DNA from: Chloroflexota bacterium
Lineage (GTDB): Bacteria > Chloroflexota > Anaerolineae > UBA4142 > SHND01
Length of the DNA: 64,000 bases
NCBI GenBank assembly: GCA_004295045.1
Contig: SHND01000039.1
Location: forward strand, 62,001 to 126,000
Reading direction: 5' to 3'
Shown: one piece after another, positions 15,825 through 24,164 of the stretch
How positions within the stretch are numbered: position 1 is the stretch's first letter
Layout of the letters: every line of letters starts with the position of its first letter
The notes under the pieces: generated by a model
Database searches by the model: none
What the model saw: the letters and a program-made list of their open reading frames with translations, nothing else
What the model was told of the DNA's origin: nothing
Position numbers and translations under genes: made by a program

Positions 15825-17783
15825 TTATTCGTCATCACTCAACGCTCCGAAATCCACCCACGTATCGTCCTTTACCGTCAGCGTTGATGGTTCGACGCGC
15901 GTCACGCGCAAGCGCGCATCGCGGTCACCCCAATCGTCTCCTTGCACAACGCCGACGCCAAGCCGCACAGGTTGATTCCATTCCAGCGGCAAGGTTTTGC
16001 CGACGACGATTTCATTTTCTTGCCATGCCGCGCTCGGATACCAAAACAGCAGCGTCATCGGAAAATTCAAATCCGCGATCGGTTCACCATTTTCATCGGC
16101 GAGGAACGGAAACAAATAATAATTTTGGTCCAACGCTTCGAGCCGCTGCCAATACGTTTTCAAATACGCGCGCCCATATTGATCTCGCAATACGTCGTAC
16201 CCCAAAAAGCGCACCTTGCCTTCAAAATCAATCTGCGCGGGATGCTGCGGCTGCGCGGCGGGCGCGCGGAACGGCGTATAAAACGCGTCGGGTAAATTTT
16301 GTTTCGGCGCGCCGCGTTGCAACAAAACATAACCATCCTGCGCGTCCACAATGCCGAACGCGCCATCGTCCACCAACTTGTTGTAGGCAATACGAAACTC
16401 GCTCGGAATACCGCGATCCGATTCGTTCACATCGAGCAAAACATAGTCCGCATCATTCACTACGGGAAAGCGATACAAAAATTCGCGATGACTCAAGTGC
16501 GGATGCAGGGAAGGCGTCGTCGAAACTTTGGCGTCACGTGGAATTTGCGCGGCGAATTTTGCAAACAACGCGTTGTGCGCGCTGATTTGTGGAAATGAAT
16601 AGGCGCGCGCGAGCGGCGTATAGCCCGCAAAAAAATGATACGTCAGTGCGATCAAAAATGCCGCGGCAATCACCGCCGGAAACGCGCGTTGGATTCCGCG
16701 CGCCTTTAGTTTTCGAATCAACCACGCGCTGCCGCCAATGGACGCGAGGACAAAGTACGGCACGAGCGGCGCGGAATAATGAAACGTTCCCGAATATTGC
16801 GCGGGATAATTGCTAATGACGTTCGCGAGAATCAACGGCGAACCTAGTAAGAGCGAAATCGGATCCAAAATAGAGACAAAGCCCGACGACGCGAACAATT
16901 GAAACAAATAACCGAACCGTTGCTCCGGAAACAATCCGCGCACCACTTCGCGGCAATCTTCGCTCACGACATAGCGGCAGGTGTAGGGCGAACGTCCGAG
17001 CGTATTGAACTGCGGAATGATCACAAACATCGTCAGCACAAACCAAACGAGCGACAAAACCGCAAACACCATCGGCGCACGCGGCGCGGTTTTTAAAAAA
17101 ACAAAGAAGCGTTTGGGCAATGTTCGCCAATTCGAAATTCGAAATTCGAAATTCGAAATTGTAAAATACGCCGCCATCATGAAAACCAACAACGAAATCT
17201 CTTCTTTCACCATCAACATCAAGATGGCAAACAACGCAAAACGCCCCCATTTTTTCTGCACGCCAAAATGATACATGAAAAGCGCCAACGCGGGAACGAA
17301 TGTCACCGCATGAAATTCCGCGAGATTCGCGGCTTGCAGCGCGGGAAACAACAAATACATCGCGGCGAACAAAGCGCCGGCAATTTCCACTTGCCATCGA
17401 ATGGGATCCAATGGCTGGAAACGGGTCTCCAATTTTTGTCGCGCAATCCAAAACACCGCCAGCGCGCCGAGCGCAATCACAAAACTTTGCAAAATCAACA
17501 GCGCTTCCACATTGTCGTACAGCAAAAAGATCGGGGAGATGAGAACAAAAATCGGCTCGACGTGATCGGTGAGCCGAATGCTCTCTTCCCCCGTGCGCCG
17601 CGTAAATTCCAGCGGACGCCCTTGCAGCGAATTCCACACCGCTTGATCAATTTGTCCCAAGTCCGACGCGTTCGTCAAGAACGCGCGATGCCGCTGGATC
17701 GAGAGCGCGGAAAAATAAATGCCGTACGCGAGGATCAGCAGCCACACGACGGCGAGTGCGAAATAATGCGCGCGCGATTTCAT
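15825..17783 (-). CDS. DUF2079-type multi-pass membrane protein
   Basis: This 652-residue membrane protein starts MKSRAHYFALAVVWLLILAY. The start at 17783 is set by a four-base ATGA overlap with the upstream UPF0104 gene. Features of the DUF2079 family are SDLGQIDQAVWNSLQG, RLTDHVEPIFVLISPIFLLY and LAEFHAVTFVPALALFMYHF, with an acidic residue and His in external loops. About eleven helices are predicted, then a soluble C-terminal domain (about 480-652). The family is uncharacterised but resembles GT-C enzymes, so transfer of a lipid-linked sugar is a reasonable guess. A TTCGAAA heptamer array is translated in frame as NFEFRISNFEFRIS. Confidence 0.75.
   Translation of the reverse strand: MKSRAHYFALAVVWLLILAYGIYFSALSIQRHRAFLTNASDLGQIDQAVWNSLQGRPLEFTRRTGEESIRLTDHVEPIFVLISPIFLLYDNVEALLILQSFVIALGALAVFWIARQKLETRFQPLDPIRWQVEIAGALFAAMYLLFPALQAANLAEFHAVTFVPALALFMYHFGVQKKWGRFALFAILMLMVKEEISLLVFMMAAYFTISNFEFRISNWRTLPKRFFVFLKTAPRAPMVFAVLSLVWFVLTMFVIIPQFNTLGRSPYTCRYVVSEDCREVVRGLFPEQRFGYLFQLFASSGFVSILDPISLLLGSPLILANVISNYPAQYSGTFHYSAPLVPYFVLASIGGSAWLIRKLKARGIQRAFPAVIAAAFLIALTYHFFAGYTPLARAYSFPQISAHNALFAKFAAQIPRDAKVSTTPSLHPHLSHREFLYRFPVVNDADYVLLDVNESDRGIPSEFRIAYNKLVDDGAFGIVDAQDGYVLLQRGAPKQNLPDAFYTPFRAPAAQPQHPAQIDFEGKVRFLGYDVLRDQYGRAYLKTYWQRLEALDQNYYLFPFLADENGEPIADLNFPMTLLFWYPSAAWQENEIVVGKTLPLEWNQPVRLGVGVVQGDDWGDRDARLRVTRVEPSTLTVKDDTWVDFGALSDDE
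17129..17161. repeat. In-frame 7-bp array of CGAAATT
   Basis: Four perfect CGAAATT units flanked by partial ones lie inside the DUF2079 gene. They encode the heptad repeat NFEFRIS twice, directly after a membrane helix. The unit is nearly self-complementary (AATTTCGAAATT). The same family is in the GT4 gene at 26565-26599. Confidence 0.85.
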
Positions 17784-18772
17784 TGACGTGGACCACCCAC
17801 CGCGGATTGCGGGTTGCTTTCTGGCGTCTGCGGCCTGCCGTCTGCCGTCTGCTTTGGCTTCCACCACACCGCAATCCCGACGCCCAACAATTCGCCGCCG
17901 ATGCTCCACAGGCGCGCGAGAAACGCGATGGCAACCGCCACCGGCGCGGGGAAAAACGGTTCAAGAAAAAACGCGAGTGATGCTTCCCGAAAACCCAAGC
18001 CGCTCGGCGTGATGAATGACGCATACCCGATGAAATACGCCGCCGCATTCATCCCGATAAACGCGGGAATCGCCGTCGGCGAAATTTCGGTGAGCGAACG
18101 CACAAAGAGCCAAAAAGCAAAACCGTTGATCGTCCACATTGCGAACGAACAGAGCGGTGGAATCAAATTTTGCCAAAACGTCGTTTTCACGCGCGGCGTC
18201 GTGATTTCGGAATTGCGGCGCACCATTCGCACGAATCGCGTCGAGAGACGGAGGAGCAATTGAAACACCGCCGGCAGCGCAAACAAAATGATCAGCGCCG
18301 TGAATGCCAGCGCGATCAACGGAATATACTGCGCGGCAACGGGCAGCAGCGTCAAACCGTACAACGCCGCGACCGACAGCGCAATCGCCGCATAGACGGT
18401 TTGGCTCAGGACGATGTTCAATTTCGACACGCCCGCGCTTTCGGTCAGCATCATCATCGCGGCGAGTTGAAACACATTGCCGGGGATGAAACGCGCGAGA
18501 TTGGAAACGAACCACGCGTAAATTGCAAATCGAAAAGAGATCGAATTTCCCAACGCGCGCAGAATTCGCCGCCACGCTTCCACCGCAAAACTGCGCCCGA
18601 CTACAAGCAGCAGCGTCGAAACGATCAACAGCGGCAGATTTAATTGAAACGTCACGCCGCTCTGCGCGACCTGGTCCCAGGTGGATGCGAGCGTGCGCGC
18701 GAGAAAAAATAAAATTGCCAGCGCGAGAATCCAGCCGACCGCGCGCCGCCAAGTCATTCCCTTGAACATCAT
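17780..18772 (-). CDS. UPF0104 / LPG-synthase-like flippase domain protein
   Basis: This 330-residue membrane protein has about eight helices and belongs to the UPF0104 group (lysylphosphatidylglycerol synthase transmembrane region, AglD-like). Family marks are the helix following RFIPGNVFQLAAMMMLTESAG, and the later GMNAAAYFIGYASFITPSGLGFREASL with its conserved PxGLGxRE. Members are linked to flipping or anchoring of lipid-linked substrates. The last 25 or so residues (KQTADGRPQTPESNPQSAVG) come from a heptamer array and are probably dispensable. Its stop overlaps the DUF2079 start by four bases. A role in lipid-linked glycan export is inferred. Confidence 0.78.
   Translation of the reverse strand: MMFKGMTWRRAVGWILALAILFFLARTLASTWDQVAQSGVTFQLNLPLLIVSTLLLVVGRSFAVEAWRRILRALGNSISFRFAIYAWFVSNLARFIPGNVFQLAAMMMLTESAGVSKLNIVLSQTVYAAIALSVAALYGLTLLPVAAQYIPLIALAFTALIILFALPAVFQLLLRLSTRFVRMVRRNSEITTPRVKTTFWQNLIPPLCSFAMWTINGFAFWLFVRSLTEISPTAIPAFIGMNAAAYFIGYASFITPSGLGFREASLAFFLEPFFPAPVAVAIAFLARLWSIGGELLGVGIAVWWKPKQTADGRPQTPESNPQSAVGGPRQ
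17824..17851. repeat. In-frame 7-bp array of CCGTCTG
   Basis: Four CCGTCTG-like units lie at the 3' end of the UPF0104 gene and encode its polar C-terminal tail (ADGRPQTPE). The family is that at 3172, 14894, 26004 and 56610. Confidence 0.7.
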
Positions 18773-18824
18773 TTTCGTTTCACATCAATTTACGCGAGCT
18801 TGCGAAAGCATCGCTTGCATTTTC

Positions 18825-21443
18825 TTATTTCTGTATAATCTCGAACGGTCCCAAAGCGAACGCCGCATACGGTTTGGTCACATTCTTCCCAATCGCCACT
18901 GTCGCAGGAACCGCCGCGTTCAAATCTTCCACCGCTTGTCCGGGAGCAATCCCTTTGACGCCGATGAACGCATGCCCCGCGCGAAATTGTCCGCGCACAT
19001 CTCCCGCGACGCCGAGAGATTCAAGCGCCGCAAAGGCGTCGCTGCTCAGTTTGAGTGAGGCGTCATCAACCGCCACGCCCGCGACAATTTCACCTTGTGG
19101 CAATTTGGTAACATATTCCACCAAGCGCTGTGATGCCTTGTCATCCGCAAATGTGTCGAACGCTCCCACCGCGTCCACGTTCCCGGTTTCGGCGTTGATG
19201 GCGACGAGATGATAGCCGCGCGTACTTGGAATCATGCTGCGTCCCGCGACAAAAATTTCGCCAAATTTACGCGCCGCAAAACCCGCGCCCGTCGCAGAAA
19301 TATCTACGGGCGAAACAATTCCCGTCGCGCCAATGACGCGCTCTTCGACCGCCGCGTTTTCCAACGGCGTCGTTTCTGTCACAAACACCAATTCGTCCAA
19401 GCCATCACGCAGCGCAGATTTTGGAATGCGCGCGGTATAGTCGTTCCATTGATCCGTAATGTTCCATTCCGCCACGTTGTTTTCGTTTACGCGCAATTGT
19501 ACACGCTGTTGCGGGCGCGCGCCGCGCAAACGAAAGGTCATTTCGTAATCGGCATCGTCAAGCGGCAGCCATACGCGCGCCGTTTCGTTCATCGCCCACC
19601 GATAGCCGAATCCGCGGTTGTCCTCTTGCGAGTCTCCCCACGCGTCATCAAAATTCAAACGCGCGCTTTCGGACGCGGGATCAATCGTTGTCCGCTGTGG
19701 CGCGGCAGGCAGCTTGACACGATACACAATGCGTTCCGCATCCGAAAAAATTTCTTGCAGCGGAAAATTTTCGCGCACGAACGCAAGCGTTTCGGGTGAT
19801 ATTTGCGCGCGGTTCACGCTCACGTATCGAATATTGAAAAAACGCAAAACAGTTTCCACTTGGGCGCGGTCTTGCGCCAATTGTTCCGCGCTCACCGCGC
19901 GCCCTTCTTCGAACGCAATCAAAGAACGCAAGACCGGCGCATCGTCGAAATAGCGCAGTTTGAAATCGGGAAAACGCGAAGTGATGCCGCCCAAGCGCCG
20001 TTTGTGATCCGTCGTCTGAAAAAACTGCGCCACATCATCCGTTTCGCCTTGCATCACAATGCTCCCGCGCCAGCCGAGCGGCAGCTCCAGCACGCTGAAA
20101 TCGCCGGCTTCAGCGCGGATCGTTTCAAATACAGTTGGCGCTTGCAAATTCGTAAGCGGAATCGGCAGAACGAGCTGCTCAAAAATCAAAAGCACGACCA
20201 ACAACGCGAGCGCGATTTTCCCGAACGGCTGACGCGCCCGCCACAACGCGACGACGCCCCACGCAAAGAGCGGCAGAAGCGACAGCATCAACATTACATT
20301 GAACCGCGCGGGATAGCGATTTGCATTGACAAAGGGAATCAAACGCAACAGCGCGAACGGCATTGGCACATTCGTATTTGCGCCGCCCACGTACAATGTC
20401 GAACCCAACATCAACAGCGCGAACAAGAGCGCGGCAATTCCCCAAAAGCGCGCGAACGCCGACGCGCGTTTCGTGTACAAACCGATGAGCGCCAGCGTGA
20501 GCGCCGCCCAGCCGATGAACGCATAACTCGTATTCGCGCGCGTGATGCTTTCCGCCCACGCGCCCAGAATTGGATGCTGCCCCGACGGCATAAAAAACGA
20601 AAGCGGTTCCGCCGAAAAAATCTGGATCCGCCCGACGCCCGCTGTGAGGTAATAGCCGTAACGTTGAAAATCGAGCGCGAGAGAGAGAACTAACGGCAAC
20701 ATGCCAATCAGCGCAATGCCGACGGCAACAAGTAATTTTTTCAGGATAGAAAAAAACAGCGCGCGTTTTACGCGCAGTAAATAGGCGAGATAAAAAATGG
20801 TCAGCAGCGCGAGAAAGGGAACGTACGTCAATTCCGTCCACGCGGTAAGAATGATAAACAATCCCAACAGCGCGCCGTCGCGCCACGACGCGTTGACGCG
20901 ATCCAAACGCACGAGATAGAGCGCATAGTACGGCAGCCACTGATTGCTGATGAGCATGAAATGGCCCGCGACGACATAATTGAGATGCCACGCGCCAAAA
21001 CCGTACAACGCGCCCGCGAGAATTGCCGCGCCTTCGATGTGAGTTTCTTTTTGCGCGGCGCGTGACAAAATTTCGCGCGTAAACAAATACGCGCCGAATG
21101 CGCCGCTCACCAGCGCGAAATAGACCATCGCGTTTTGTGCGACGATCACGCCAAACGCCAATTGCAGTGGAATCGAAAGAATCCCATTCAGAAAAACAGG
21201 CGTGTACGCGACGAGATTCAAACCCAACGGATAAAACAAATAATCGGTCGTGAACGGCGCGCGTCCCAAATCCAACAGCGCAAACCGCGTCCACCACAAA
21301 CTCCACGTTTGCGCGGGACCATCGGTATCGTGACCGGGAATGTGTGTATTCAGATAAAGCGCGAGCGGATAGGTGAGCAAGAGCGCGAGGACGAAATACA
21401 GCGCGAGGATTCCCAGATATTTTTTGGCGAGTGCGTAATTCAT
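18825..21443 (-). CDS. Large multi-pass membrane protein, GT-C-like, paralogue of 41505-44222
   Basis: This 872-residue protein starts MNYALAKKYLGILALYF; the ATG at 21443 is the first before the hydrophobic part. An early loop has HIPGHDTDGPAQTWSLWW, with an acidic cluster at the position used for catalysis in GT-C enzymes. About eleven helices follow up to about residue 440. The remaining 430 residues are extracytoplasmic and beta-rich. The gene at 41505-44222 has the same plan (GDGSDDPALAWNLWW) and similar C-terminal segments around GRxxVAVAVDDASL/VAASDEASFHL. I could not assign a named family. Sugar transfer or surface-polymer assembly is inferred from topology and neighbours. Confidence 0.65.
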   Translation of the reverse strand: MNYALAKKYLGILALYFVLALLLTYPLALYLNTHIPGHDTDGPAQTWSLWWTRFALLDLGRAPFTTDYLFYPLGLNLVAYTPVFLNGILSIPLQLAFGVIVAQNAMVYFALVSGAFGAYLFTREILSRAAQKETHIEGAAILAGALYGFGAWHLNYVVAGHFMLISNQWLPYYALYLVRLDRVNASWRDGALLGLFIILTAWTELTYVPFLALLTIFYLAYLLRVKRALFFSILKKLLVAVGIALIGMLPLVLSLALDFQRYGYYLTAGVGRIQIFSAEPLSFFMPSGQHPILGAWAESITRANTSYAFIGWAALTLALIGLYTKRASAFARFWGIAALLFALLMLGSTLYVGGANTNVPMPFALLRLIPFVNANRYPARFNVMLMLSLLPLFAWGVVALWRARQPFGKIALALLVVLLIFEQLVLPIPLTNLQAPTVFETIRAEAGDFSVLELPLGWRGSIVMQGETDDVAQFFQTTDHKRRLGGITSRFPDFKLRYFDDAPVLRSLIAFEEGRAVSAEQLAQDRAQVETVLRFFNIRYVSVNRAQISPETLAFVRENFPLQEIFSDAERIVYRVKLPAAPQRTTIDPASESARLNFDDAWGDSQEDNRGFGYRWAMNETARVWLPLDDADYEMTFRLRGARPQQRVQLRVNENNVAEWNITDQWNDYTARIPKSALRDGLDELVFVTETTPLENAAVEERVIGATGIVSPVDISATGAGFAARKFGEIFVAGRSMIPSTRGYHLVAINAETGNVDAVGAFDTFADDKASQRLVEYVTKLPQGEIVAGVAVDDASLKLSSDAFAALESLGVAGDVRGQFRAGHAFIGVKGIAPGQAVEDLNAAVPATVAIGKNVTKPYAAFALGPFEIIQK

Positions 21444-21499
21444 AACGACGCGGCAAGGGCGTCGTCCATCATAGCACAGGGCAATGTGAGTACAAAACA

Positions 21500-21541
21500 A
21501 AATGCGCTTTGCCGTGAACGACGTCCGCAGCAAAGCGCATT
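21500..21541 (-). terminator. Intrinsic terminator of the CxxCH protein gene
   Basis: AATGCGCTTTGC and GCAAAGCGCATT form a perfect 12-bp stem with an 18-base loop. On the minus strand it is followed by a T-rich tract (TTGTTTTG). It begins 20 bases after the stop at 21562. Confidence 0.8.
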
Positions 21542-21561
21542 TGCGCTAAACCCATCTTTTT

Positions 21562-22554
21562 TCAATTGGCGTACTGATCTTTTAAATCTTCGCAGAAAGA
21601 ACCTTCATGTTCACAGCGGTCCCATTCGTCCTCGATTACGCCGTGGCAATCGCGGCACAGATCGCCATTCTTGTCGCTCACCGCCGTTGCCGTGAGCGTG
21701 TACGGGACGGAAAAATCATTCGCATTTGTAATGCGGACGCGCCAAACGCCTTTGAAACGCGAGCGCCCCGTCCAGAAAAAATCGTGTCCTTCATCCGGCG
21801 CCGCTTTGCCGACGGGACGCGCACTCCACACATCCTGCTGATCGGGACCATAGATCGCCATGTCAAGCCCGGTTTGCTTGTTTGCATCCATCCACATGGT
21901 GAGCCGCCGTCCGCGATCACTTACCCCGTACCAGACCGAAGTCATTGGCGCGATATAAACCGGTTGTCCCGAAGGCGCGGGCGCATTGTACGGATCGGCG
22001 CTGCCGGGAATGACCGGCGCGGGTGCGTGCGCCGCCGCTTCTGCCTTTTTCTTTGCCGCCAACGCGGCGAGCTGTCGGGCGCGCGCGAGACGCTCTTGTT
22101 CGCGGCGCGCAATTGCTTGGTCAAGCGTTGCCAGCTGCCGCGCTTGGATCAAATTGGGGTTCGCATCTTGCAAAAGGAGCTTGGTTCGGGTCTCTGCGAG
22201 CGCGGAATCGGTGAGCGTGGCGAGCCCGAAAACGGGCGTCAAATGCACCACTTTAATTCCCGCGCGACTTTCGGGCGTACGTCCCGCTTCTTCCAGTCCT
22301 TGCGTACTCCAGCTTGGATTCGCGGTCCGGTCAACAAATTGCAATAAATCCGCTTTCAGGGCGACCATTTGGATTTGAGGAAAGACGGCGGCATTGCCTT
22401 TGCCCCCGCCCAACGCGCTGATGCGAACAGGTGAAGCCAGTTGGCGGCATCCGTCTTGTTCATCAACCAAACAGCCAAAAACCGATGAAGAAAGTATAAA
22501 AATCAGCGCGGCTGCCGCAAGACAGGCGCCAACGACAATCTGCCGAGACCTCAT
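21562..22554 (-). CDS. Secreted protein with central coiled coil and C-terminal CxxCH motif
   Basis: This 330-residue protein begins at the ATG at 22554, preceded by a strong AAAGGAGG. The signal peptide ends near SSSVFGC, which could act as a lipobox. A helical region rich in Ala, Arg and Gln (about residues 120-180, LARARQLAALAAKKKAEA) is followed by a proline-rich linker. Then comes a beta domain (about 200-300) of pre-peptidase-like or binding type (YGVSDRGRRLTMWMD...). The C-terminus has LCRDCHGVIEDEWDRCEHEG. CRDCH fits the covalent c-type heme motif, but these cysteines could instead bind zinc. The gene stands alone between two intrinsic terminators. I do not recognise a family. Confidence 0.65.
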   Translation of the reverse strand: MRSRQIVVGACLAAAALIFILSSSVFGCLVDEQDGCRQLASPVRISALGGGKGNAAVFPQIQMVALKADLLQFVDRTANPSWSTQGLEEAGRTPESRAGIKVVHLTPVFGLATLTDSALAETRTKLLLQDANPNLIQARQLATLDQAIARREQERLARARQLAALAAKKKAEAAAHAPAPVIPGSADPYNAPAPSGQPVYIAPMTSVWYGVSDRGRRLTMWMDANKQTGLDMAIYGPDQQDVWSARPVGKAAPDEGHDFFWTGRSRFKGVWRVRITNANDFSVPYTLTATAVSDKNGDLCRDCHGVIEDEWDRCEHEGSFCEDLKDQYAN

Positions 22555-22585
22555 CGTTCCTCCTTTTTCGCGCAATTCCAAACAA

Positions 22586-22624
22586 TAAAAAAAGCGCCTG
22601 CTGTCCACCGAACTTGACAGCAGG
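22586..22624 (-). terminator. Intrinsic terminator after the radical SAM gene
   Basis: On the minus strand CCTGCTGTC pairs with GACAGCAGG across a 10-base loop, followed by a run of seven T after four bases. It is 170 bases past the radical SAM stop and 32 bases before the next start, so it could be a terminator or a leader attenuator for the CxxCH protein gene. Confidence 0.75.
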
Positions 22625-22794
22625 GTCGTTCAATTTGTTTTGCGAACGACGCGCCTTTGGCGTCTGGCGCGAACGTTCGGACAAGCGAGTGCTAGAGCAA
22701 AAGGGTAAGGCAACTACGCAGCCAAATAATACACAATTGCCGCGCGCTTGACAAGACCCCTATGGCAAATCCAATTTGGGGAGCAAACCGCGCC

Positions 22795-24051
22795 TCAGTT
22801 GAACAACGTTAGCTGGCGCGCGGCTGTTTTCCCATCAAGCAGGATAAATGGCGCCGCGCGTGGGGCATCAGCGCCAAGGTCTTTAAGCTCCTTCAAGGAA
22901 TTGATTTGATGAGTGCGGCGCAGGGTGAGAATGCGCGTCACACTTTTGGGACCAAGTCCCGGCACGCGCAAGAGTTCTTCACGTGAAGCGCGATTTACTT
23001 CTAACGGAAAGCGTTCGGGATGTTGGAGCGCCCAAAAAGTTTTGGGATCGGTATCCAGAGTCAAATTACCATTGGGATCAAACGCGAGCTCTGTGTACGT
23101 GAATCCGTACTGGCGCAACAAAAAGTCAGTTTGATACAAACGCAGCTCGCGCAGTGGATTCGTCGGCGTATGATTTTCGAGCGGCGTATCGCGAACGGGG
23201 TGAAATGCGCTGTAATAGATGCGTGACAATTCAAGCTCGCCATACAAATGCGCCGCCGTGGAAATAATTTCGCGGTCTGTTTCGTCTGCCGCGCCCACAA
23301 CGAATTGTGTCACCATAGACGTGCGCGTAAAGGCGGGCTGTTGGCGCATCAAATCACGCGCGGCGCGCAATGGTGCGAGCAATTCTTGAGTGAACATTTT
23401 TGTGCCGGTTAATCTTCGCAAACGCGCAGTGTTCGGCGCTTCCAAATTTACGGAAACTCGATCGGCAAGTTGCAATGCGCGTTCCACTGCCGCGCGTTCT
23501 GCACCGGGCATCAGTTTCAAATGTACGTAACCGCGAAATTCATATTTGCGCCGCAGAATGTCCACCGCCGCAATCGTTTTCTCCATCGTGCGCGTGCCGC
23601 CGCCGATCACACCGCTCGACAAAAATAACCCTTCTGCGAATCCGCGTTGATGAATGATATTGAATCCCGCCGCAAGTTCGTCCGGCTTGAACGTTTCGCG
23701 GCGCAATGAATTTCGTCCGCGTCGCGTCGCGCAATAGTAACAATCTTTTTCGCACGCACTCGTCATTAGCGTTTTCACAATCGGAACCCGTTTCCCGTCG
23801 GAACGAATCGAGGACGAGAGCCACGATCTTAAATCGCGCGGGCGCGGTTGTAGGTCCTTCGCCGCAATCGGTTGATTCGCGCGATGCGTCACAACACCCG
23901 CATTTGGATTTGACGCGCAGGTCTGACAAGCAACGTCATCCGATGCGCCGCCCCCCAGAATTTCCAACTTTTGTTCCCACGTTGGTTCCAAGCGAAATTG
24001 GAAAAAAGGGAGAGGCGAGGTCTCCGGCAAGTTGGTATTTTTTGTGTTCAT
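22795..24051 (-). CDS. Radical SAM protein with C-terminal helix-hairpin-helix, DNA-repair type
   Basis: This 418-residue protein carries the [4Fe-4S] motif as TSACEKDCYYCATRRG (CxxxCxxC, about residues 92-105), then GGGTRTMEKTIAAV and other TIM-barrel elements. The last 70 residues contain VNRASREELLRVPGLGPKSV, a helix-hairpin-helix DNA-binding motif. This matches the putative DNA modification/repair radical SAM proteins often linked to a uracil-DNA-glycosylase-like partner. No such partner is in the window. A well-formed promoter and a GAAC-N4-GTTC LexA-type site lie directly upstream, which supports damage-induced expression. The exact reaction is unknown. Confidence 0.82.
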   Translation of the reverse strand: MNTKNTNLPETSPLPFFQFRLEPTWEQKLEILGGGASDDVACQTCASNPNAGVVTHRANQPIAAKDLQPRPRDLRSWLSSSIRSDGKRVPIVKTLMTSACEKDCYYCATRRGRNSLRRETFKPDELAAGFNIIHQRGFAEGLFLSSGVIGGGTRTMEKTIAAVDILRRKYEFRGYVHLKLMPGAERAAVERALQLADRVSVNLEAPNTARLRRLTGTKMFTQELLAPLRAARDLMRQQPAFTRTSMVTQFVVGAADETDREIISTAAHLYGELELSRIYYSAFHPVRDTPLENHTPTNPLRELRLYQTDFLLRQYGFTYTELAFDPNGNLTLDTDPKTFWALQHPERFPLEVNRASREELLRVPGLGPKSVTRILTLRRTHQINSLKELKDLGADAPRAAPFILLDGKTAARQLTLFN

Positions 24052-24056
24052 AGTTC

Positions 24057-24070
24057 AGAACGTTTGTTCT
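24057..24070 (-). promoter_or_regulatory. LexA-type operator (AGAACGTTTGTTCT)
   Basis: The site is a perfect inverted repeat AGAAC-N4-GTTCT, matching the GAACN4GTTC core bound by LexA in Gram-positive bacteria. It covers the expected transcription start, between the -10 box and the radical SAM start codon, a position at which a repressor would block initiation. Confidence 0.7.
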
Positions 24071-24077
24071 ACCATAA

Positions 24078-24106
24078 ACTTTACCAGAGTGCGGCAGCTC
24101 TGTCAA
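24078..24106 (-). promoter_or_regulatory. Promoter of the radical SAM gene
   Basis: On the minus strand a perfect TTGACA (24101-24106) is followed by 17 bases and TAAAGT (24078-24083). The predicted start is near 24071, at the edge of the LexA-type site. Confidence 0.75.
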
Positions 24107-24164
24107 TAGAAATTACCTTAAGCTTTCGCAGCATCCTTGAAGCTATCTCGCACGCGCCTGTTTT

